Shown: positions 50,960 through 59,320 of the stretch, one piece after another
How the letters are laid out: each line of letters opens with the position of its first letter
Numbering within the stretch: the stretch's first letter is position 1
Source of the DNA: Clostridium_AD sp050717535
GTDB lineage: Bacteria; Bacillota; Clostridia; Clostridiales; Clostridiaceae
Assembly (NCBI RefSeq): GCF_050717535.1
Contig: NZ_JBOITM010000066.1
Span: 89,245-153,244 of the forward strand
Length of the DNA: 64,000 nt
Reading direction: 5' to 3'
Translations under genes and position numbers: made by a program
Notes under the pieces: generated by a model
What the model saw: only the letters and a program-made list of their open reading frames with translations
The model's database searches: none
Told to the model about the DNA's origin: nothing

Positions 50960-52540
50960 CTATCTTCTAGATTTAGCAACCTCAATATTTACTTTTCTAC
51001 TATTTAACTTTTTACCTGAACTATTATTTAAAATAGAATCAACTAAGTTTGAAGGTACATCTAAAAATGAGAATTTATCTAAAATATCGATACGGCCAAG
51101 TTCATTTTTATTAATATTAGCTGTTTCGCATAAGAAAGATATAATATCTTTAGTCATAACATCATCCATTCTTCCAATAGAAAGGAATAGTCTAACAGTA
51201 TCATTTGTTGTTGTCGTAGAATCATCTGCATAGTTATAGTTAACTTCTTTATCAAAAATAATTTTTATAAGAGAAGCGGCTACATCTTCTGCACCAAATT
51301 CACTTATAAGTTTTTTTCCAAGTGGAAGGAAGTTTTCATATAAATTTTCGTTTAAAACTAATTTTATAGAATCTAGAATAGTTTCTGATTTAGCAGCAAA
51401 AACATCTATTATAGTAGGAACAGTTTTTTTAGTGATTACACTTTTAGTATCACGTTCAATTTGTCTTATAGAAGAAGCTTCTCGTCTTGTAATAAGACTA
51501 TAAGCTGTACCTTCTTTACCTGCTCTACCGGTTCTACCTATTCTATGAATATATGATTCACTATCTTGTGGTAAGTCATAGTTTATTACATGAGTAACAT
51601 CTTCAACGTCAATTCCTCTTGCAGCTACGTCTGTTGCAATTAGGAAATTCAAATTACCATCTTTGAATTTTTTTAGAGTATTCATTCTCTGGCTTTGTTT
51701 CATATCTCCGTGCATACCTTCTACAGTATAACCTCTAGGTTGTAATCCTTCTACTAACTCATCTACACCCTTTTTAGTTTTACAGAACAATATACAAGTC
51801 TTAGGAGCATCAACATCAAGAATTCTGCAAAGTGATTCAAATTTATTTTTTGAATTTACTTCGTAATAGTATTGCTTAGTTTTAGAAACAGTTAGTGATT
51901 TCTTTTCAATTGCAATAATTTTTGTTTCAGGATGCATATATTTTTTTGACAATACTTTAATAGCTCTTGGCATAGTAGCTGAGAAAAGTAAAGTCTGTCT
52001 ATCTTCACTTAAATTACTTATAATACTTTCAATATCTTCAATAAATCCCATATTTAACATTTCGTCAGCTTCATCTAAAACAAGAAATTTAGCATTTGCA
52101 AGTTTTAAAGTGCCTTTTCTAATATGATCAAGTAGTCTTCCTGGAGTTCCAACAACAATATCCACGCCTCTTTTTAAAGCGGAGATTTGTCTATCGATAG
52201 ATTGACCACCATAGATTGGCAATATTTTTATTCTTTCATGTTTTGCAATACGTTGAAGTTCTTCTGCAACTTGCACTGCAAGTTCTCTTGTTGGAGATAA
52301 TATTATTGCTTGAATTTTTCCGTTTGATTTTTCCATCATACTTAAAATAGGTGCACCAAATGCTAATGTTTTACCAGTTCCTGTTTGAGCCTGACCTATT
52401 ATATCAAAACCTTCTAGTACAACTGGGATAGCCTTTTGTTGAATGTCAGATGGATATTCAAATTTCAAATCTGTTATAGCTTGCATTACTGATTCATTTA
52501 GTCCTAGTTCATCAAATCTTAATTTTTCAATTTTATTCAT
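50960..52540 (-). CDS. DEAD-box RNA helicase with DbpA-type RNA-binding domain
   Basis: A 526-residue ATP-dependent RNA helicase. Motifs in order: Q motif (GLNESVMQAITDL), motif I AQTGTGKT, PTRELAVQ, motif II DEAD in LVLDEADEMLNM, SAT in LFSATMPR, ATDVAARGIDVEDVTHVINY, and HRIGRTGRAGKEG. The C-terminus RLFLSIGRMDDVMTKDIISF with KFSFLDVPSNLVDSILN is a DbpA/DeaD-like RRM fold. Likely role is in ribosome assembly or cold-shock RNA unwinding. It sits next to queT's terminator; no operon partner. Confidence 0.95.
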   Translation of the reverse strand: MNKIEKLRFDELGLNESVMQAITDLKFEYPSDIQQKAIPVVLEGFDIIGQAQTGTGKTLAFGAPILSMMEKSNGKIQAIILSPTRELAVQVAEELQRIAKHERIKILPIYGGQSIDRQISALKRGVDIVVGTPGRLLDHIRKGTLKLANAKFLVLDEADEMLNMGFIEDIESIISNLSEDRQTLLFSATMPRAIKVLSKKYMHPETKIIAIEKKSLTVSKTKQYYYEVNSKNKFESLCRILDVDAPKTCILFCKTKKGVDELVEGLQPRGYTVEGMHGDMKQSQRMNTLKKFKDGNLNFLIATDVAARGIDVEDVTHVINYDLPQDSESYIHRIGRTGRAGKEGTAYSLITRREASSIRQIERDTKSVITKKTVPTIIDVFAAKSETILDSIKLVLNENLYENFLPLGKKLISEFGAEDVAASLIKIIFDKEVNYNYADDSTTTTNDTVRLFLSIGRMDDVMTKDIISFLCETANINKNELGRIDILDKFSFLDVPSNLVDSILNNSSGKKLNSRKVNIEVAKSRR

Positions 52541-52620
52541 TAATTTTTTTCCTCTTTCTTCTTATAAAGTATCAAATACATCTCATATTAAAGTATATAC
52601 AGAATAACAAATATTAAACT

Positions 52621-52647
52621 AAAAAAGCAAAATTAAATTGCTTTTTT
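52621..52647. terminator. Terminator downstream of queT
   Basis: AAAAAAGCAA pairs with TTGCTTTTTT around AATTAAA. It works for queT (minus strand) and in the other direction. Confidence 0.75.
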
Positions 52648-52651
52648 ACAA

Positions 52652-53176
52652 TTATTTAAAAAAATTCCTCAAAATTGAGTTCTTTTCAATAACATAAATA
52701 AGAGGTAATCCAATTCCATAACAGCAGACAAATTCTCCCCATGCAACTTGCATCATACAAAGTAAAAGGGGCATGTCTTTAAAATATAAAAGCTTCAACA
52801 ATATGCCTATAATAATGGCATTAAATACTACAGCCGGTAACGGAGCAAGAATTCTTTTAAATCTAAATTTGCTTTTACCAATATAGTAAGTTGAAATCGC
52901 GGCTATAAATGTTGCAAGGGAACCGAAAATCATATCCATAATACCTAGTGGACTTATGATATTAGAAACTATACAACCTATTACTAGCCCTGGAATTGAA
53001 AAGGATGCAAAGTAAGGTAGGATAGTAAGTCCTTCAGCAATACGATATTGAACAACTCCAAAGCTGAAAAACGACAAGCTTAGAGTTAAAGCTGCATAAA
53101 TAGCAGCCACCATTGCTGCAAAAACAATTCTTCTTATTTTTACAGAGATAGTTCCTTCATTTAATTTAATATTCAT
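52652..53176 (-). CDS. queT: QueT-type queuosine-precursor transporter
   Basis: A 174-residue ECF S component of the QueT family, which imports queuosine precursors such as preQ1. Family blocks: VFAAMVAAIYAALTLSLSFF, VQYRIAEGLTILPYF and GLVIGCIVSNIISPLGIMDM. About five to six helices. Its leader contains a preQ1-I type riboswitch (53184-53226), which independently supports the assignment. The ATG follows GGAGGCACAAAA. Confidence 0.92.
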   Translation of the reverse strand: MNIKLNEGTISVKIRRIVFAAMVAAIYAALTLSLSFFSFGVVQYRIAEGLTILPYFASFSIPGLVIGCIVSNIISPLGIMDMIFGSLATFIAAISTYYIGKSKFRFKRILAPLPAVVFNAIIIGILLKLLYFKDMPLLLCMMQVAWGEFVCCYGIGLPLIYVIEKNSILRNFFK

Positions 53177-53183
53177 TTTTGTG

Positions 53184-53226
53184 CCTCCATAGTTTTGTTT
53201 TGAGACAGGATGGTTACGAACTGTCT
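53184..53226 (-). promoter_or_regulatory. preQ1-I riboswitch in the queT leader
   Basis: Reverse strand: AGACAG and CTGTCT form the P1 stem around loop TTCGTAACCATC. An A-rich tail (CAAAACAAAACTATGGAGG) follows, whose TATGG can pair with the loop CCAT and thereby cover the GGAGG ribosome site. This is the compact H-type pseudoknot layout of preQ1-I, seen in Thermoanaerobacter and others. Control is expected at translation of queT. Confidence 0.8.
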
Positions 53227-53525
53227 ATACGTATTCGACCCGAATTTTAATTGTACTATATAATTGAGTATTAGTCAAATGAATTTATGCTATTGTATAG
53301 GGAATTAATGCTAGTTTTAAATTGTTATAAGCTATATTGTCGCTAAATTCAATTTGTGAAATGCAGGCTAATTTTTAAATAAGGGTAAGCATACCATTGA
53401 AATAGTAGATGTTTACTAAAATTATATGATAATATAAAATCGGGTAAGAAAATAGTCTAAAATTCATAAAAGTATGATATAGTTAATAAATATATATTTT
53501 TATTTTTTGATTAAAGGAGAAAATT

Positions 53526-54776
53526 ATGAATAAAGAAATTTTTAATACCAAACAAACAGAGTTAAGTAGTGGAATTAAACTTATTACTATTAAAAAAGAT
53601 AGTCAAATTTCAGCTGTTCATGTTGGAATAAACATAGGGTCGCTTTATGAAGAAAAAAATGAAAAAGGAATAGCACATTTTATAGAGCATATGCTTTTTA
53701 AAGGAACTGTAAGCAGAACTAATGAAAAACTAAATAGTGAACTGGAAAATTTAGGTGGAGAATATAATGCATATACGGACTTCAATTGCACAGTGTACAG
53801 TTCTACAATTTTAAATGAGGAATTAGAGAATGTAGTATCACTTATGGGAGATATGGTCTTGAATTCTACCTTTCCGAAAGATGAAATTGAAAAAGAAAGG
53901 GGTGTAATACTGGCTGAAATCAGAACAATTAATGATGACATTGAGGACCTAAGCTTTAAGAGAGTCAATGAAGTTGCTTTTATTTACAGTCCTCTCAGGG
54001 AAGATACTATTGGTAATGAAAAGATAGTAAAAAAAGTTGCAAGAAGGCAACTTGTTGATTTTTATAATAAATATTATGTGCCAAATAATTGTTTTATATC
54101 TATTGTATCTCCACTTGAACATGGGGTAATAATAGATATGGTGCAAAAGTATTTTGGTAATTGGAGTAAGAAAAGTTTTGAAAAGAAAAAGATAATATAT
54201 GAACACAACCAATTTGTAAAAGAAATTTCATATAAAAAAGAAATTGAGCAAAGTACCATACTTTACTTGTTTACCTTCAATGGACTATCTAAGGATGAGG
54301 AATTGGCACTTAGAATATTAAATTATAAATTTGGAGAAAGTTCTAATTCTATATTATTTAGAGAGCTTCGAGAAGAAAGAGGATTGTCCTATGATGTTTA
54401 CACTCATTTAGATACTTCTAATAATGTAAAGACACTATATATTTATACCTCTGTTTCAGAAGAAAATGTAGATGAGGCAATAGAGGTAATTGATACAGCT
54501 ATTAGGGATATTGAAAGTAAAAAAATAGTTTTTGATGACAATACTATAGCTCTAATGAAAAAAATATTAAAAACTGCTATTGCATCAACATTGGAGGATT
54601 CAACGGACCTTGGAAATTATGTAATTCATCAGGCTATGGATGACGAAAACATATATCAGTTTACTGAGGATATGGAAAACATGAGTAATATTAAAAGCGA
54701 AGATTTATATAATGTTGCTAAAAAAGTATTACAAAAGCCAACAATTCATATATTTTTACCGGAAAAGAGAGGTTAG
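53526..54776 (+). CDS. M16 family zinc peptidase
   Basis: A 416-residue insulinase/pitrilysin-type metallopeptidase. The inverted zinc motif HFIEH lies near residue 50, with the glutamate ligand region downstream around ERGVILAEI. The C-terminal M16_C half follows (LFRELREERGLSYDVYTHLD). It is typical of the clostridial YmxG/PqqL-like proteins. AAAGGAG lies before the ATG. recX starts 3 bp after its stop, so they form a unit. Confidence 0.93.
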   Translation: MNKEIFNTKQTELSSGIKLITIKKDSQISAVHVGINIGSLYEEKNEKGIAHFIEHMLFKGTVSRTNEKLNSELENLGGEYNAYTDFNCTVYSSTILNEELENVVSLMGDMVLNSTFPKDEIEKERGVILAEIRTINDDIEDLSFKRVNEVAFIYSPLREDTIGNEKIVKKVARRQLVDFYNKYYVPNNCFISIVSPLEHGVIIDMVQKYFGNWSKKSFEKKKIIYEHNQFVKEISYKKEIEQSTILYLFTFNGLSKDEELALRILNYKFGESSNSILFRELREERGLSYDVYTHLDTSNNVKTLYIYTSVSEENVDEAIEVIDTAIRDIESKKIVFDDNTIALMKKILKTAIASTLEDSTDLGNYVIHQAMDDENIYQFTEDMENMSNIKSEDLYNVAKKVLQKPTIHIFLPEKRG

Positions 54777-54778
54777 TA

Positions 54779-55636
54779 TTGAGTAGTATTATAACAAAAA
54801 TAGAAGCTCAAAAGAAAAATAATCATAGAGTTAACATTTATATGAATGATGAATTTGCCTTTGCTTGTGATGCAGAGCTTGTTTATATTCACAATATAAC
54901 AAAGGGCAGGACCATTGAAAAAGAGAGTTTACAAAATATAATTGATGAAGACAATTATATAAAGGGTAAAAATGCTGCACTTCATTTTTTGGAACGAAGC
55001 TTTAAATCAGCCAGGCAAGTGGTGGATAAATTAACAGCAAAAGAATTTGATGTTAAAACCATAGATAGAGTAATTGTATTTTTAAAAGAGTATGGATTTG
55101 TTGATGATTATAGATTTGTGGAATTATTTATAAAAGAAAAAATAAAATCTTGTGGTAAAAATAAAATAAAATTCACTTTAATAAAGAAATCTCTTCCAAA
55201 AGAATTGATTCAGCAAGGTTTGGATAAAATAACTTGTGAGGAGCAGTTTGAGGTAGCTATGAAATTAGGCGAAAAAAAGATAGCAACATTGTCTAAGAGT
55301 GAAAAGAATTTCCAGAAATTATATAAAAAGACCTCAGACTATTTAGTGCGAAGTGGATATGATTATGAAATAGTAAATAAAGTTTTAGGTAAAATAACTA
55401 AAGATATTAATAATGAGGAAGCCAAAGAAATATTGGACACTGAAGATACTTATGAAGAAGACTATAACAAATTACAGGAATTAGCCAGCAAAAGATATAA
55501 CATATTAATTAAGTCAGAGACTCAAGAAATTAAGATATATAAAAAGCTAGGGGACTATCTTTTAAGGCGAGGCTTTAAGTGGGATATGATAAAAAAAGTA
55601 TTAAGAGATTTAATTAATAATGTAGAAGATTTGTAG
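54779..55636 (+). CDS. recX: Regulatory protein RecX
   Basis: Modulates RecA by binding its filament. It contains the three-helix repeats of RecX: NAALHFLERSFKSARQVVDKL, VFLKEYGFVDDYRFVELFIK, then KSLPKELIQQGLDK and two further repeats near the C-terminus (YLVRSGYDYEIVNKVL, YLLRRGFKWDMIKKVL). TTG at 54779 with AGAGG 6 nt upstream is the start. At 285 residues it is on the long side, due to the extra repeats. recA is not in the window. Confidence 0.9.
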   Translation: MSSIITKIEAQKKNNHRVNIYMNDEFAFACDAELVYIHNITKGRTIEKESLQNIIDEDNYIKGKNAALHFLERSFKSARQVVDKLTAKEFDVKTIDRVIVFLKEYGFVDDYRFVELFIKEKIKSCGKNKIKFTLIKKSLPKELIQQGLDKITCEEQFEVAMKLGEKKIATLSKSEKNFQKLYKKTSDYLVRSGYDYEIVNKVLGKITKDINNEEAKEILDTEDTYEEDYNKLQELASKRYNILIKSETQEIKIYKKLGDYLLRRGFKWDMIKKVLRDLINNVEDL

Positions 55637-55722
55637 GAGTACAAATTTTCTTTTGAATTTGCTAATATTTAAGCACTGCAGGTGATGATTTAATTGCATA
55701 ATAACGAAAGCAGGTGATAAAT

Positions 55723-56889
55723 TTGTTTAAAGAGCCTATAACTTTAATTCTAGTAGTCTTCTTTATGTACCCAATAATTAAAGGGTTTATATTTAAATTT
55801 TCATCTCGAAATTTAAAGGAAACTGTTCAAGGAATGGCGCAAAGTATATCTTTTTTAAGTTCATTATTTATAGGGATATATTACACTAAGAAAGTTTTTA
55901 TTCAACATAACGAAGGAATCTTCGAAAAAATATATAACTCTATACCACTAAAAGCTATAGAGTTTGTTAATGATAAACCATTAGTGATTTATGTATTATT
56001 GATGCCACTTACGGTATTAATAATTTATACAATGATAAATTTTGCAGCTGACCTTATTAGTCGCGTTACCATTTATCCTTTATTTGATAGCATTGAGGAT
56101 AGCTTAAAGAATAAAAGTGGTCATTTTAAAAGAATTGTAGGGGCAATATTTCAAATTCCCAAGGCTATATGTTATGTAATTGTCATTACTTTTATGTTGA
56201 ACTTTTTATCACTTCTTAAGATAACTGATACATACAATAAGTATTTGGAAGAATCACAAGTATATAATTATATATCTAAACAAGTTGTTATACCACTTAC
56301 TAATTCAAAACTAGCAAAAAAGCTTCCTAATATAGTTAATAATTCCTTTAAAATTGTAATAAAGGAGGCTAATGTTCAGGAGCCTAATGCAGCAAATAAG
56401 CAAAGGGTTATAACTTACTATAATGGTATTACATTAGAGCAGGCAATTAAATCTAATGATGAAATCAATCTATATGCCAAAAAATTGGTAAAAGGGAAAA
56501 GTGGAACAAGAGCTAAAGCAAGAGCTATTTATAATTGGGTAGGTAGTGAAATAGTTTATGATGACGAAAAAGCAAATAGAGTATTAAATAGTGATTTAGA
56601 AGCGAAATCTGGAGCTATACCAACCTATGAATCTAAAAGTGGAATATGCTTTGATTATGCAAGTCTTTTTGTAGCTATGTGCAGGGCTAATAATATAAAG
56701 GTTAGAATTATAACCGGCCAAGGATTCAATGGGAACAATTGGGTTAGTCATGCTTGGAATCAAGTTTATATAGAGAGCGATGATAAATGGATTAATGTAG
56801 ATCCTACATTTTTAATTGGTGGGGACTATTTTGATAGTAAAAGATTTCTTATTGATCATAAACAGGAAAGTATAGCTGGCGAATGGTAA
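55723..56889 (+). CDS. Transglutaminase-like domain membrane protein
   Basis: About 388 residues. Three N-terminal membrane segments (e.g. ITLILVVFFMYPIIKGFIF and PLVIYVLLMPLTVLIIY) and another around CYVIVITFMLNFLSLL precede an extracytoplasmic transglutaminase-like domain. The Cys-His-Asp triad is visible: SGICFDYASLF (Cys near 309), SHAWNQVYI (His near 343) and NVDPTFLIGG (Asp near 361). TTG at 55723 is chosen since AGGTGA lies 5 nt upstream; GTG at 55714 overlaps it. It is probably a cysteine protease-like enzyme at the envelope; the substrate is unknown. Confidence 0.88.
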   Translation: MFKEPITLILVVFFMYPIIKGFIFKFSSRNLKETVQGMAQSISFLSSLFIGIYYTKKVFIQHNEGIFEKIYNSIPLKAIEFVNDKPLVIYVLLMPLTVLIIYTMINFAADLISRVTIYPLFDSIEDSLKNKSGHFKRIVGAIFQIPKAICYVIVITFMLNFLSLLKITDTYNKYLEESQVYNYISKQVVIPLTNSKLAKKLPNIVNNSFKIVIKEANVQEPNAANKQRVITYYNGITLEQAIKSNDEINLYAKKLVKGKSGTRAKARAIYNWVGSEIVYDDEKANRVLNSDLEAKSGAIPTYESKSGICFDYASLFVAMCRANNIKVRIITGQGFNGNNWVSHAWNQVYIESDDKWINVDPTFLIGGDYFDSKRFLIDHKQESIAGEW

Positions 56890-56890
56890 G

Positions 56891-56922
56891 AAAAAGCTCC
56901 CTAATTTTTTAGGGAGCTTTTT
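56891..56922. terminator. Bidirectional terminator between TG and TPR genes
   Basis: AAAAAGCTCCCTAA pairs perfectly with TTAGGGAGCTTTTT around TTTT. The left arm lies just after the transglutaminase gene stop. Confidence 0.88.
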
Positions 56923-57265
56923 TATAGCTTTTTAATAACAAATTAATAGCTTTTTCACAATCTTCATCTTCATTATTTAGTGACCAAGCGGTGTTGAAGT
57001 AATATAATGCTTTTGGCTTGTTAAGGCACATAGCATAGCAATAAGCTAAGTTGAAAAAGTATTTGCTTTCTCGTCTTATGGCTATAGCATCATGAAATAT
57101 GGGTATTGCACTTTCGTATTCTTTTAAGTGAATAAAGCATACTGCAGTATTATAAAGTGACCCAGCCTCATTATCTTTCATTTCAGCAGCTTTTTTATAT
57201 AATGCAATTGCTCTATTATAATCCTTAGTATTGTATATGTCGTTGGCTTTTTGAAAGTAGTCCAT
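56909..57265 (-). CDS. Tetratricopeptide repeat protein
   Basis: A 118-residue protein built from three TPR units: ANDIYNTKDYNRAIALYKKA, AVCFIHLKEYESAIPIFHDA and AYCYAMCLNKPKALYYFNTA. It ends in a basic tail (LKSYKKAP). It is a cytosolic protein-protein interaction module; no enzymatic domain is present. GGAGG lies upstream of the ATG. It is monocistronic, convergent with the transglutaminase gene, and its 3' end overlaps the shared terminator. Confidence 0.85.
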   Translation of the reverse strand: MDYFQKANDIYNTKDYNRAIALYKKAAEMKDNEAGSLYNTAVCFIHLKEYESAIPIFHDAIAIRRESKYFFNLAYCYAMCLNKPKALYYFNTAWSLNNEDEDCEKAINLLLKSYKKAP

Positions 57266-57395
57266 TATTTTCCTCCTTACAGTTCTCCGAAGAGTAAAAA
57301 AATTGGTTGTTAAATAATGATATTACAATTTTGCATTTAATATTACATATAAATACTACCCAAGGATTATAAATATATTCACTTAAGCTGAAAAT

Positions 57396-58196
57396 TTATT
57401 TGCTTTTATTTACTATTTTTCTTTCTAAAAATGCAACCATTTCATACATTAGGTAAGCTAAAACTGAAAGTATTACTATGCTCATCATTACCATATCTAG
57501 TTGAGAAATTTGTCCACCGAAAATTATCAAAAATCCTAAACCGTCTTTGGCTACTAGGAATTCACCCATTATCACCCCTACCCATGACAGACCTACATTT
57601 ATTTTCAATGCTGAAATAAGAGTTGGGATAGATGCGGGAATAATTAGGTTAGTTAGTATTTGTAATTTAGAAGCTCCAAAGGTTTTTAAAAGCTTGATTT
57701 TATCTTCATCCACTTCCCTAAAGCCACTTAGTATGCTTATTATAGTTACAACTATTGATATTAAAAGAGCAATTACTATTATTGCCTTTATTCCATTACC
57801 TACCCAAAATATAATAATTGGTGCAAGAGCAACTTTAGGTAGTGCGTTTAAAACTATTAAGTATGGGTCTAGCACTTTTGAGACAAAATCTGACCACCAT
57901 AAAAGAATTGCAATAAGTGCACCTAAGATTGTTCCTAGTACAAAACCTACTATAGTTTCAAAGCAGGTTATGAATATATGAGACATTAATGTACCTTCCG
58001 CATATATTTGCATAAACGACTTATACATTCTCGATGGTGTGCTGGTTAAAAAAGGATCAATCCAGGAAAGTCTGCCAGCAATTTCCCATAAACTAAAAAA
58101 AACAATTAGTATTACGAGTCTTGTGAAAATAACAAAGTGTTTTTCTCTTTTTATACTTTTAATATAATTTTTGTGTTCATCGCTTTGAACTTTCAT
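57396..58196 (-). CDS. ABC transporter permease (NitT/TauT family)
   Basis: A 266-residue permease of the SsuC/TauC type with six membrane helices. The EAA loop is IKLLKTFGASKLQILTNLII followed by PASIPTLISALKINVGLSWVG, a family hallmark. It overlaps the 3' end of the ATPase gene by 20 bp, indicating coupling. No substrate-binding protein gene is adjacent, so the substrate (sulfonate, nitrate, taurine, thiamine precursor or other) is open. Confidence 0.9.
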   Translation of the reverse strand: MKVQSDEHKNYIKSIKREKHFVIFTRLVILIVFFSLWEIAGRLSWIDPFLTSTPSRMYKSFMQIYAEGTLMSHIFITCFETIVGFVLGTILGALIAILLWWSDFVSKVLDPYLIVLNALPKVALAPIIIFWVGNGIKAIIVIALLISIVVTIISILSGFREVDEDKIKLLKTFGASKLQILTNLIIPASIPTLISALKINVGLSWVGVIMGEFLVAKDGLGFLIIFGGQISQLDMVMMSIVILSVLAYLMYEMVAFLERKIVNKSK

Positions 58197-58953
58197 TACT
58201 ATTCAACTCCTTCCAAATTTCATTGAAATAAATTCTAAAATTTGGAGCTTCTCTACGCTTAAGTGGGCATGAAAAAGATTTTTCAAAGTTAAGGGCCATA
58301 TTTTTAATAATTATAGCAGGTCTACTTGAAAGAATAATAATATCATCCGACATAGAAATTGCTTCTGATATATCATGAGTCACCATTATAGTAGTCTTTT
58401 TTTCTTTTTTTATAATTTCATAAACTTCGTCACTAATGTTTAATCTAGTTTGATAGTCTAGTGCTGAGAAAGGCTCATCTAAAAGAAGTACTTCAGGATT
58501 TAGTGCTAGAGTTCTAATTAGAGCTACTCTTTGGCGCATTCCGCCTGACAATTCGTTAGGATAATGGTTTCTAAATTCCCAAAGATTATAATTTATTAAA
58601 AGATTTTTCACCATATCCATATTTTTATCAGTAATACAGTGGTTAATTTTAAGGCCTAAAAGTACATTGTCCCATATATTTAACCAGTCAAATAGTTGAT
58701 CCTTTTGAAACATATATCCGATTTTTGAAAAGCTTGAGTTATCATCGTTGCTATTTATGACTATTTTTCCATATGAGGGGGAGACTAAACCAGCTATTAT
58801 ATTTAAAAGAGTGGATTTACCACACCCAGAAGGACCTACAATAGTTAAAAAATGACTTTCTTGTACATTAAATGAGATATCATTCAATGCGGGAGTTTCT
58901 GCAGTCAATGAGTGGTAATTCATGGATACATTGTTAATCTCTACTTTAATCAC
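58177..58953 (-). CDS. ABC transporter ATP-binding protein (NitT/TauT family)
   Basis: A 258-residue ATPase of the SsuB/TauB/ThiZ class. Walker A is GPSGCGKSTLLNIIAGL, the Q-loop is GYMFQKDQLFDW, the signature is LSGGMRQRVALIRTL, Walker B is LLLDEPFSALD, and the switch His is in MVTHDISEA. AGGAGA lies before the start (GTG). First of two genes; the permease follows with overlap. No riboswitch was found in its leader. Confidence 0.93.
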   Translation of the reverse strand: MIKVEINNVSMNYHSLTAETPALNDISFNVQESHFLTIVGPSGCGKSTLLNIIAGLVSPSYGKIVINSNDDNSSFSKIGYMFQKDQLFDWLNIWDNVLLGLKINHCITDKNMDMVKNLLINYNLWEFRNHYPNELSGGMRQRVALIRTLALNPEVLLLDEPFSALDYQTRLNISDEVYEIIKKEKKTTIMVTHDISEAISMSDDIIILSSRPAIIIKNMALNFEKSFSCPLKRREAPNFRIYFNEIWKELNSNESSKR

Positions 58954-59320
58954 TTTATCATCTCCTTTAGAGTTATACTTTATTATATGAGTTTAAATAA
59001 TGTATTGTTAACAACATTTCAATGCGTTATAATATTATAAAATTATATGTTAATTTTCTGTAAAAGTAGTTGATATTTATATAGAAATTGAATAATATGT
59101 AATTAGCATAAATTATATTATGGAGGCTGTTATTGTAGAGAATAAATTTGCTTTTTAAAGAATAGAAATAACTATATAGGAATAATTAGCCTATTTACTC
59201 AAATATTAAACAAATTGAAAAAATATGAAGATTGAATTCAATCGTGTAAACATATATAATTAAATATTAGGTTTGAAAATAAGAATAAATCCAAACTAGT
59301 GGGGGAAAGAGAAGAAAATT
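58954..59320. other. Divergent region, ABC pair / dehydratase-activator gene
   Basis: No gene. The perfect palindrome GATTGAATTCAATC (59230-59243) lies about 80 bp before the large gene and may be an operator. Promoter elements are not clear in this AT-rich stretch. Confidence 0.4.
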
